A stretch of 64,000 nt of DNA, taken from positions 4,495,501 through 4,559,500 of the forward strand of contig NZ_CP023747.1 of the NCBI RefSeq assembly GCF_008704995.1, in the 5' to 3' direction. How positions within the stretch are numbered: position 1 is the stretch's first letter; each line of letters opens with the position of its first letter. Shown piece after piece: positions 57,307 through 64,000 of this stretch. The DNA comes from Streptomyces nodosus (GTDB lineage: Bacteria > Actinomycetota > Actinomycetes > Streptomycetales > Streptomycetaceae). The notes beneath the pieces were generated by a model that worked only from the letters and a program-made list of their open reading frames with translations, was not told the origin of the DNA and ran no database searches. Position numbers and translations under genes: made by a program.

Positions 57307-58191
57307 ATGGCTATCTTCCTCACCAAGGAATCCAAGGTCATCGTCCAGGGCATGACCGGCTCCGAGGGCCAGAAGCACACCCGCCGGATGCTCGCCTCCG
57401 GCACCAACATCGTCGGTGGCGTGAACCCGCGCAAGGCCGGCCAGGCCGTCGACTTCGACGGCACCGAGGTACCCGTCTTCGGCTCCGTCAAGGACGCCGT
57501 CGAGAAGACCGGTGCCGATGTCACGGTGATCTTCGTCCCGGAGAAGTTCACCAAGGACGCGGTCATCGAGGCCATCGACGCCGAGATCCCGCTCGCGGTG
57601 GTCATCACCGAGGGCATCGCGGTCCACGACTCCGCCTCCTTCTGGGCGTACGCCGGCAAGAAGGGCAACAAGACCCGCATCATCGGCCCGAACTGCCCCG
57701 GCCTGATCACCCCGGGTCAGTCGAACGCCGGCATCATCCCGGCCGACATCACCAAGCCGGGCCGCATCGGCCTGGTCTCGAAGTCCGGCACGCTGACGTA
57801 CCAGATGATGTACGAGCTGCGGGACCTCGGCTTCTCCAGCTGCGTCGGCATCGGCGGTGACCCGATCATCGGCACCACCCACATCGACGCGCTCAAGGCC
57901 TTCCAGGACGACCCCGACACCGACCTGATCGTCATGATCGGTGAGATCGGCGGCGACGCCGAGGAGCGGGCCGCGGCCTTCATCAAGGAGAACGTGACCA
58001 AGCCGGTCGTCGGCTATGTCGCGGGCTTCACCGCGCCCGAGGGCAAGACCATGGGTCACGCGGGCGCCATCGTCTCCGGTTCGTCGGGCACCGCCCAGGC
58101 GAAGAAGGAGGCGCTGGAGGCCGCCGGCGTCAAGGTCGGCAAGACGCCGACCGAGACGGCGAAGCTGGCGCGCGAGATCCTGGCCGGCTGA
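57307..58191 (+). CDS. sucD: Succinyl-CoA synthetase alpha subunit
   Basis: A 294-residue subunit carrying the phosphohistidine and CoA site. It has the N-terminal Rossmann CoA-binding domain (VIVQGMTGSEGQKHTRRML), GPNCPGLITPGQ, SKSGTLTYQ, and the active-site His in MGHAGAIVSG. It ends with the expected ETAKLAREILAG tail. It partners with the sucC product immediately upstream; there is no candidate third gene before the terminator. Confidence 0.97.
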   Translation: MAIFLTKESKVIVQGMTGSEGQKHTRRMLASGTNIVGGVNPRKAGQAVDFDGTEVPVFGSVKDAVEKTGADVTVIFVPEKFTKDAVIEAIDAEIPLAVVITEGIAVHDSASFWAYAGKKGNKTRIIGPNCPGLITPGQSNAGIIPADITKPGRIGLVSKSGTLTYQMMYELRDLGFSSCVGIGGDPIIGTTHIDALKAFQDDPDTDLIVMIGEIGGDAEERAAAFIKENVTKPVVGYVAGFTAPEGKTMGHAGAIVSGSSGTAQAKKEALEAAGVKVGKTPTETAKLAREILAG

Positions 58192-58233
58192 ACTCCTCCC
58201 GGCTGAGAGTCCGCCGGGATCCGTCCCGGCCGA

Positions 58234-58282
58234 AACGCCGCGTGGGCCCGTACCCCCAAGGGGTACGGGCCCACGCGGCGTT
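58234..58282. terminator. Very strong terminator after sucD
   Basis: A perfect 23-bp inverted repeat (58234-58256 and 58260-58282) with a 3-base loop. It lies between the convergent sucD and HTH/sigma-like genes, so it probably works both ways. Confidence 0.88.
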
Positions 58283-58298
58283 CGGTGCCGCGGTCGCC

Positions 58299-59312
58299 TC
58301 AGCGGGCCTCCGGGACCAGCCGCTCGGGGCGGTGGTGGCCCCGCGCCGCCAGCAGGGACCGGTGCCTCGGCTGCACTCCGGAGGGCGGCCCCAGCAGGAC
58401 CCGGGCCGGGATGCCCTGGAACGCCGTTCCCCGCGCCGGCGGCCGTTCCTGGTGATGGGGGGTCAGCTGCAGGGTCAGGGTGGTCGCCCCCACGATCGTG
58501 GTGGTGACGACGATCGCCGCGCGGACCCAGTGACGGGGGCTGCGCTCGTCCCCGGACCGTACGGACGGCAGCTGGACCGCGCGGAGGCGTTCGGAGGAGG
58601 CCAGTTCACCCAGCCGGCGGGGCAGCACCTCCGGCATCGCCTGCTCCGGTACGAGCGCGGACAGCGTCTCATGGGCCCACAGCAGCCGGCCGGCCGCCGC
58701 AGAGGCGTCGGCTCCCGTCTCGGTGGCGGCCTCCGGCAGACCGAGTCCGGCCATGTCGTGCAGCACCACCGTGCGCCGGTGGGCCCGCGGCAGCGCCAGA
58801 AGGGCGCGCATCAGCGCGCGGTCCGAGGGATCCACGGGTGACGGTGCGGGGCGGAGGTGGCGGGGCCGGAGGCGCTGCCAGGGGGAGAGCGCCCAGCCGT
58901 GGGTCGTGGACCGTACCCAGCCCTGCGGATCCGGGGCGATGGCCATCTCGGGCCAGTACCGCCATGCCAGCCGGAAGGCCCGTTCGGCCGACTCACGGGC
59001 CAGTTCGGGCCGGCCGGTGAGCAGATAGGCCTGCCGTACGAGGGCGGGGGCGCAGGACTCGTGGAGGGTGTCGAAGGCCTGACGGGGTGTCAGGTCCCCG
59101 GGGGTCTCCTGAGCCGCCCAGGCGGTCAGCAGCCTCGCGTACCTCTTTCGTCTCCGCCCGCGCGGTGTCGTCAGACCGGTCTCCCAGTCGCGCACCGTCT
59201 CCAGGGAGACACGGAGCCGGGCGGCGAGCTGAGTCTGCGTCAGCGACTGGGTTCTGCGCAGGCGTCGGAGTTCCCTGGGCCGGGGCAGTGGGGAAGCGGG
59301 GGTGTGGATCAC
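58299..59312 (-). CDS. Membrane-tethered HTH and ECF-sigma-like fusion protein
   Basis: A 337-residue protein with three parts. Residues ~10-65 form an XRE-type helix-turn-helix (SLTQTQLAARLRVSLETVRDWETG). Residues ~75-230 resemble ECF sigma regions 2 and 4 (LTGRPELARESAERAFRLAWRYW...LMRALLALPRAHRRTVVLHDMAGLGLPEAATETG). Residues ~270-295 are hydrophobic (AAIVVTTTIVGATTLTLQL), a likely transmembrane anchor before a short Arg/His/Pro-rich tail. It might be a membrane-held regulator. The GTG at 59312 has GGAGGG upstream; an in-frame ATG at 59327 lacks one. Divergent from the DUF6350 gene. Confidence 0.72.
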   Translation of the reverse strand: MIHTPASPLPRPRELRRLRRTQSLTQTQLAARLRVSLETVRDWETGLTTPRGRRRKRYARLLTAWAAQETPGDLTPRQAFDTLHESCAPALVRQAYLLTGRPELARESAERAFRLAWRYWPEMAIAPDPQGWVRSTTHGWALSPWQRLRPRHLRPAPSPVDPSDRALMRALLALPRAHRRTVVLHDMAGLGLPEAATETGADASAAAGRLLWAHETLSALVPEQAMPEVLPRRLGELASSERLRAVQLPSVRSGDERSPRHWVRAAIVVTTTIVGATTLTLQLTPHHQERPPARGTAFQGIPARVLLGPPSGVQPRHRSLLAARGHHRPERLVPEAR

Positions 59313-59407
59313 AGGGCGGCCCTCCATGCGAAAAAGTACATAAACACATATTGAGCGACACATCGGTCTTCGCCCGGTACGCCGAAAAAGCGCGTGTCGT
59401 TGGGACC

Positions 59408-61267
59408 ATGGCGGGCGTGACCCGATGGACCGACCGCCGCACCCCCTTGTCGTCCCCGCTCACCCGCCTGCGGGACCGCTCGCCCGGGCTGGGCGACGGG
59501 CTCTTCGGCGGCGCCGCCGCCGCGGTGCTGGGACTCGGCCTGTTCTCCCTGCTGGTGATGGTGCTGTGGATCAGCTCGCCGTATCCCGACAGCGGGCCCG
59601 GCGGGGCCGTGCGGGTGGCGGCGGCGCTGTGGCTGCTGGCGCACGGAGTCGTGCTCCTCCGCACCGAGACGCTCTCCGGAGTGCCCGCCCCCGTCGGTGT
59701 GACGCCGCTGCTGCTGGCGGCGCTGCCGCTCTGGCTGCTGCACCGGGCGGGGCGCGATGCGACCGTCGGGGAGGCGGACGAAGAGAGCGACGCGCCGCTC
59801 GTCGCCGCGCGCACGGCGTGGAGCGCGGTGGTGACGGGCTATCTGGGGGTGGGCGCGCTGGCGGTGCTGGTCGCCTCGGACGGACCGCTGCGGCCGTCGT
59901 GGACGGGGCAGGCGCTGTGGCTGCCGCTGGTGGCCGGCGTGGCGGTGGGGGCGGGGGTGTGGACGGCGCACGGGCGCCCCTGCGAGTCGCTGCCGAGGCC
60001 TGTGCTCCGGGTGCTCGGACGGCTGCCCGCGGACACCGTGGCCAGGGAGGGCGACGGGCCGGAACGGCCGGGAGGCTGCCTCCGGGCGGCCCTGGCCGGG
60101 GCGGCCGTGCTGGTGGGCGGGGGTGCGTTGCTCGTCGGGGTGTCGCTGGTGGGGCACGGTGCGGCGGCCCGGGCGTCCTTCCTTCAGATCACCCAGGGCT
60201 GGTCGGGGCGCTGGGCGGTGCTGCTCCTGGCGCTGACGCTGGTGCCGAACGCGGCCGTGTGGGGGGCCGCGTACGGGCTCGGGCCGGGGTTCGTGCTGGG
60301 TGTGGGGCACATGGTGGCGCCGTTGTCGGCGGGAAGGGCGCCGGAGTTGCTGCCGCCCTTCCCGCTGCTGGCGGCGGTGCCCGGGCCGGGAGAGGGGCCG
60401 CTGCGGTGGGCGGTGGGGGCGGTACCGGTGGCCGCGGGCGTGACCGTCGGATGGTTCCTCGGGCGGTCCGCGTCCGAGGGCCGGGAGCGAGGGCGGGACG
60501 CGGTGTGGTCGGCCGGGCGGACCGCGGGGGCGGTCCTGAGGGCGGGGGCGCTGTGCGGGGTGCTGTTCGCGGTGCTCGCCCAGGCGGCGGGCGGGCCGCT
60601 CGGGGTGGCCGCGCTGGCGCGGTTCGGCCCGGTGGGATGGCAGGTGGGCGGCGCGGCGGCCGGCTGGACGGTGGCCGTGGGCGTGCCGGTGGCCCTGACG
60701 GCACGGGCCTGGCGGCTGAGGGGATGCGAGGCTCCGGCATGGCGGGCGCGGGGCTTGCGGCGCCCCCGGCCGGTGGTTCCCCCGGCCGTGCTTCCGGCTC
60801 CGAAGCTCTGGGCGCCGGCGGAGGTGCCGGTCGGCGGGAGGCGCCGCTCCCGGTGGGACGACCCCGGCCTCGAGGCGTACGAGGCGCTGTCGTCGGAGGA
60901 CCCGTTCCTGCCGGCCCCGAAGACGACGTCCTTCCCGAAGGGGACGTCCTTCCCGGAGAGTTCCCGTCCGCCCCGCCCGGAGGCGCTCTTCCCCGAGGTG
61001 CCCTTCCCGCAGGGGGCCCTCGAGACCCCCTCCCGGGAAGCCTCTCGGGAGAAGTCCCCGCCGAAGGAGGCCGAAGCGAAGCCACCCGCACCGGAGCGCC
61101 CCGCACCGAAGCGCCCCGAGCCGAAGCACCCCGAGCCGAACGATTTCGCACCCACGGAGCCAGCACCGAAGCAACCTGAGCTGAAGCAACCCGAGCCGAA
61201 GGACCCCGCACCGACGGAGCCCGCACCAAAGCACCCCGAGCCGAAGGATCCCGAGCCGCCCGCCTGA
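59408..61267 (+). CDS. DUF6350 (PerM-like) membrane protein
   Basis: A 619-residue protein with about ten hydrophobic segments in the first 440 residues (GAAAAVLGLGLFSLLVMVLWISS, VGVTPLLLAALPLWLLHRAG, GHMVAPLSAGRAPELLPPFPLLAAVP and others) and a long hydrophilic tail. The tail has Lys/Pro/Glu repeats (PEPKHPEPK, PAPTEPAPK). Position upstream of purN-purH and after sucCD matches mycobacterial Rv0955 (PerM), which supports cell division under stress; family identity is inferred from this and the membrane pattern. The ATG at 59408 lacks a clear Shine-Dalgarno sequence. Confidence 0.75.
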   Translation: MAGVTRWTDRRTPLSSPLTRLRDRSPGLGDGLFGGAAAAVLGLGLFSLLVMVLWISSPYPDSGPGGAVRVAAALWLLAHGVVLLRTETLSGVPAPVGVTPLLLAALPLWLLHRAGRDATVGEADEESDAPLVAARTAWSAVVTGYLGVGALAVLVASDGPLRPSWTGQALWLPLVAGVAVGAGVWTAHGRPCESLPRPVLRVLGRLPADTVAREGDGPERPGGCLRAALAGAAVLVGGGALLVGVSLVGHGAAARASFLQITQGWSGRWAVLLLALTLVPNAAVWGAAYGLGPGFVLGVGHMVAPLSAGRAPELLPPFPLLAAVPGPGEGPLRWAVGAVPVAAGVTVGWFLGRSASEGRERGRDAVWSAGRTAGAVLRAGALCGVLFAVLAQAAGGPLGVAALARFGPVGWQVGGAAAGWTVAVGVPVALTARAWRLRGCEAPAWRARGLRRPRPVVPPAVLPAPKLWAPAEVPVGGRRRSRWDDPGLEAYEALSSEDPFLPAPKTTSFPKGTSFPESSRPPRPEALFPEVPFPQGALETPSREASREKSPPKEAEAKPPAPERPAPKRPEPKHPEPNDFAPTEPAPKQPELKQPEPKDPAPTEPAPKHPEPKDPEPPA

Positions 61268-61345
61268 GAACCTCGACCGCGTCCCGCCCGAGGCCCCCTC
61301 CTGGGGGTGCCCCGGCTCAACGCCGTGTTCCGGCGCTGCGCCGCC

Positions 61346-62167
61346 TCAGCCCTCCGAACCCAGCACGCCCCGCAGGTCCTTGGGCAGCAGGTCGGCGCAC
61401 GACTGCTTCGCCTGGCTGGTCAGGGCGTCGTTCACACAGGTGTAGTAGTCGCGGTAGACCAGCTGGGCCGTGAAGGTGATCGCCACCATCACGATCGCCA
61501 GGGACGCCGTGACCAGTCCGCTGACCGCCGCCGTCGTCTGCGGGCGGGCCGTGGCGGTGCGGGGCCGCTCGGCGGGGGTCCCGGCCGTAGAGGTCCCCGG
61601 GCCGGCGTCGCGGGGCTTGGCGCGCAGGGCACTCGTGCCCCAGTAGAGCGCCAGCGCGCCGAGCAGCAGGGCGAGATAGGTCCAGCTGAAGAGGGCGAAG
61701 AAGACGGCCCACATACCGGAGAGCAGCGCATAGCGCGCGCGGCGCTGGGCCGGGTCCGTGGGGTCCCAGCGCATGCCCGCGCCGGGGCCGCCGGAGCCCT
61801 CCGGACCGCCCTGTCCACCGCCGCCGGTCCCGGGACGCTCGCCGAAGCGGCCACCCGCCGCCGGGCCCGGCTGCCGGTCGCTCCACTGACCGCCCCAGGG
61901 CGCGGGGCCACGGTCGCCGGAGCCCTCCTGCCCCTGGCCGGGGGCAGGACGCCGCGGCTGCCAGGGCCGGTCCGGCGTCCCCTCGGGCGGCGGTGCGAAG
62001 GGGTTGTCGTCCGAGGGCGGCTGCGAACCGCGCCCCCCACCGGCGGAGCCGCCGTTCGCGGAGTCGCCCCCGCTCTGGGGCGCCTGCTCGTCCCCGTGCG
62101 GCGGCACGGGCGAAGGGCGCCGCTCGCGCAGCAGCAGCGGAGGGAGTCGGAGACTGCGGTCCGGCAT
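61346..62167 (-). CDS. Proline-rich membrane protein of unknown function
   Basis: A 273-residue protein. The N-terminal ~130 residues are disordered (Pro, Gly, Gln-rich). Two hydrophobic segments follow (YALLSGMWAVFFALFSWTYLALLLGALALYW, and VSGLVTASLAIVMVAITFTAQLVY), with a short tail containing two Cys (YTCVNDALTSQAKQSCADLL) outside or inside the membrane. Equivalent genes sit beside perM-like genes in other actinobacteria (compare mycobacterial Rv0954); the function is not known to me. ATG at 62167 with AAGGGGAAG upstream. Confidence 0.7.
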   Translation of the reverse strand: MPDRSLRLPPLLLRERRPSPVPPHGDEQAPQSGGDSANGGSAGGGRGSQPPSDDNPFAPPPEGTPDRPWQPRRPAPGQGQEGSGDRGPAPWGGQWSDRQPGPAAGGRFGERPGTGGGGQGGPEGSGGPGAGMRWDPTDPAQRRARYALLSGMWAVFFALFSWTYLALLLGALALYWGTSALRAKPRDAGPGTSTAGTPAERPRTATARPQTTAAVSGLVTASLAIVMVAITFTAQLVYRDYYTCVNDALTSQAKQSCADLLPKDLRGVLGSEG

Positions 62168-62399
62168 CAGGTGTGCGTCTTCCCCTTGGTGGTTCCGGCG
62201 GGCGGCTTGTCCGGTGCGACCCGGTGGAGCCCGCCGCAAGGGCAGGCTCGCCCCGGGCATGCCTGTTCGTCCAGGTGAACGTCCCACGCGGGCGCCACGT
62301 TCCCCCGCGTCGGACCGGTTTTTCCGGGCGGCTCCTCCCCAGACGCTACCTTCCGGCCACGCCCCCGTCCCGCGGGGGCCGTCCTGTGTGCCGGTATCG

Positions 62400-62427
62400 T
62401 TGCTGACGGTCGGCCGCTTCGTAGACT
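62400..62427 (+). promoter_or_regulatory. Predicted promoter of purN-purH
   Basis: TTGCTG (62400-62405) and TAGACT (62422-62427) are 16 bases apart. The predicted start is near 62434, giving an 88-nt leader. The remaining 354-bp divergent region up to the minus-strand gene contains no supported gene. Confidence 0.5.
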
Positions 62428-62521
62428 TCCCCGTATCAGGGGGCATGAAGCATTCGTATGACCACACAAAGACGCTCTTCCGAGCGACTGCACGAACGTT
62501 TCCCCGAGAAAGGGCCCCGTC

Positions 62522-63172
62522 GTGGCCGAGTCCGTGGCCGAGACCGTCACCGAGTCCGCGGCCAAGCGCCTGGTCGTGCTGGTCTCCGGGTCCGGCACCA
62601 ATCTGCAGGCCCTGCTCGACGCCATCGCCGCGACCGGGGTCGCCGCCTACGGAGCCGAGGTCGTCGCGGTCGGTGCCGACCGCGAGGGCATCGAGGGCCT
62701 CGCCCGTGCCGAGCGGGCCGGGCTGCCCACCTTCGTGTGCCGGATCAAGGACCACGAGAGCCGGGAGGCGTGGGACGCGGCCCTCACCGAGGCCGTCTCC
62801 GCGTACGAGCCGGACCTCGTCGTCTCCGCCGGGTTCATGAAGATCGTGGGGAAGGAGTTCCTCGCGCGGTTCGGCGGACGGTTCGTCAACACCCATCCCG
62901 CCCTGCTCCCGAGTTTTCCCGGAGCCCACGGTGTGCGCGACGCGCTCGCGTACGGCGCCAAGGTCACCGGTTGCACCGTCCACTTCGTCGACGACGGCGT
63001 CGACACCGGTCCGATCATCGCGCAGGGCGTGGTGGAGGTCCGGGACGAGGACGACGAGAGCGCTCTGCACGAGCGCATCAAGGAAGTCGAGCGAAGGCTG
63101 CTCGTCGAGGTCGTGGGGCGGCTCGCCCGCAACGGCTATCGCATCGAGGGACGAAAGGTAGTAATCCAGTGA
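62522..63172 (+). CDS. purN: Phosphoribosylglycinamide formyltransferase
   Basis: A 216-residue enzyme that transfers the formyl group of 10-formyl-THF to GAR in purine synthesis. The N-terminal segment LVVLVSGSGTNLQALLDAI binds phosphoribosyl phosphate. Catalytic Asn and His are in FVNTHPALLPSFPG, and Asp in the VDDGVDTGPIIAQ loop. The GTG at 62522 is preceded by a GAAAGGG. The stop overlaps the purH GTG by four bases (GTGA), so the two are translationally coupled. Confidence 0.96.
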   Translation: MAESVAETVTESAAKRLVVLVSGSGTNLQALLDAIAATGVAAYGAEVVAVGADREGIEGLARAERAGLPTFVCRIKDHESREAWDAALTEAVSAYEPDLVVSAGFMKIVGKEFLARFGGRFVNTHPALLPSFPGAHGVRDALAYGAKVTGCTVHFVDDGVDTGPIIAQGVVEVRDEDDESALHERIKEVERRLLVEVVGRLARNGYRIEGRKVVIQ

Positions 63173-64000
63173 CCGCCGAGAGCACCAAGCGGCCCATCCG
63201 GCGCGCGCTTGTCAGCGTCTATGACAAGACCGGGCTCGAGGAGCTGGCCCGCGGGCTCCATGAGGCCGGTGTCGAGCTCGTCTCCACCGGGTCCACCGCA
63301 TCGAGGATCGCCGCGGCCGGTGTCCCCGTCACCAAGGTCGAGGAGCTGACCGGCTTCCCCGAGTGCCTGGACGGGCGGGTCAAGACCCTGCACCCCAAGG
63401 TCCACGCGGGTATCCTCGCCGATCTGCGCCTGGACAGCCACCGGCAGCAGCTCGCCGAGCTGGGCGTCGCACCGTTCGACCTGGTCGTCGTCAACCTCTA
63501 CCCGTTCCGTGAGACCGTCGCCTCCGGTGCCTCGCCCGACGAGTGCGTCGAGCAGATCGACATCGGCGGCCCCTCCATGGTCCGCGCCGCCGCCAAGAAC
63601 CATCCGTCCGTGGCCGTGGTCACCAGCCCGGACCGCTACGCCGACGTCCTCGCCGCGGTCCGGGACGGCGGCTTCGACCTCGCCGCCCGCAAGCGGCTCG
63701 CCGCGGAGGCCTTCCAGCACACCGCCGCCTACGACGTCGCCGTCGCCTCCTGGTTCGCGTCCTCGTACGCGCCCGCCGACACGTCCGTGGCGGGCGGTCC
63801 CGCCGAGGGTGCCTTCCCGGACTTCCTGGGCGCCACCTACCGGCGCGAGAACACCCTGCGCTACGGCGAGAACCCGCACCAGCCCGCCGCCCTCTATGTC
63901 GACGGCAGCGGCGGTCTCGCCCAGGCCGAACAGCTGCACGGCAAGGAGATGTCGTACAACAACTACACGGACACGGACGCCGCGCGCCGTGCCGCGTACG
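63169..64000 (+). CDS. purH: AICAR formyltransferase/IMP cyclohydrolase, 3' truncated by window
   Basis: The first 277 codons of PurH, which runs off the window end. The IMP cyclohydrolase domain is complete through about residue 200 (ALVSVYDKTGLEELARGL, STGSTASRIAAAG, GRVKTLHPKVHAGIL, DLVVVNLYPF, IDIGGPSMVRAAAKN). The formyltransferase domain begins (TLRYGENPHQPAALY, SYNNYTDTDAARRAAY). It produces IMP, the substrate of GuaB at the other end of the window. It starts with GTG at 63169 overlapping purN. Confidence 0.95.
   Translation, partial: MTAESTKRPIRRALVSVYDKTGLEELARGLHEAGVELVSTGSTASRIAAAGVPVTKVEELTGFPECLDGRVKTLHPKVHAGILADLRLDSHRQQLAELGVAPFDLVVVNLYPFRETVASGASPDECVEQIDIGGPSMVRAAAKNHPSVAVVTSPDRYADVLAAVRDGGFDLAARKRLAAEAFQHTAAYDVAVASWFASSYAPADTSVAGGPAEGAFPDFLGATYRRENTLRYGENPHQPAALYVDGSGGLAQAEQLHGKEMSYNNYTDTDAARRAAY

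Noticed and set aside
1..64000. tRNA, rRNA, insertion sequences, prophage or attachment sites
   Set aside because: None was recognised on reading; all well-supported genes are in conserved Streptomyces core order.

Overview
This 64 kb window is chromosomal core sequence from a Streptomyces or a very close relative. The evidence is very high GC, frequent GTG starts behind purine-rich Shine-Dalgarno sequences, long GC-rich terminator hairpins, a BldM developmental regulator preceded by a sigma-BldN-type promoter, an LAxTG (class E) sortase substrate, and a gene order that follows the S. coelicolor region from bldM to purH. No phage, plasmid, insertion sequence, CRISPR array, rRNA or tRNA was found.

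Layout. (1) 0.5-5 kb: bldM, a SigD/ShbA-type ECF sigma factor, guaB and guaB3, echoing the mycobacterial sigD-guaB2-guaB3 cluster. (2) 5-10 kb: a possible small RNA or small ORF, a nucleotide-sugar dehydrogenase whose expected active-site Cys is Ala, glpD, and a secreted serine hydrolase. (3) 10-20.6 kb: five consecutive same-strand PknB-like membrane Ser/Thr kinases. All appear to share a related extracytoplasmic domain; the second is a pseudokinase, and a perfect 31-bp tandem repeat lies between the third and fourth. (4) 20.7-28.3 kb: a semialdehyde dehydrogenase, a ChoD-like GMC oxidoreductase, an LAETG wall protein, chorismate mutase behind a predicted aromatic-codon attenuator, and guaA. 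(5) 28-40 kb: small membrane and stress proteins, a divergent PspC/LiaF-like protein facing a PspC-sensor kinase/response regulator pair, and two NlpC/P60 wall hydrolases. (6) 40.6-47.2 kb: pcrA (carrying an in-frame dispersed repeat), an M23 peptidase, a lipase and icmB. (7) 47.2-55.7 kb: a divergent five-gene module: DUF5691 and SWIM zinc-finger genes on the minus strand, and MoxR ATPase, DUF5682 and von Willebrand A genes on the plus strand. (8) 56-64 kb: sucCD, a membrane-tethered HTH/sigma-like fusion, a PerM-like DUF6350 protein, a Pro-rich membrane protein, purN and the start of purH.

How the genes work together. Purine synthesis (guaB, guaB3, guaA, purN, purH), the TCA cycle (sucCD) and development or envelope control (bldM, kinase array, PspC/LiaF module, wall hydrolases, PerM-like protein) dominate. 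The least explained and most system-like block is the MoxR-DUF5682-vWA/SWIM-DUF5691 module. Motifs in its DUF5682 protein look like a TraB/TIKI-type hydrolase domain. The most specific regulatory prediction is the leader-peptide attenuator in front of chorismate mutase.
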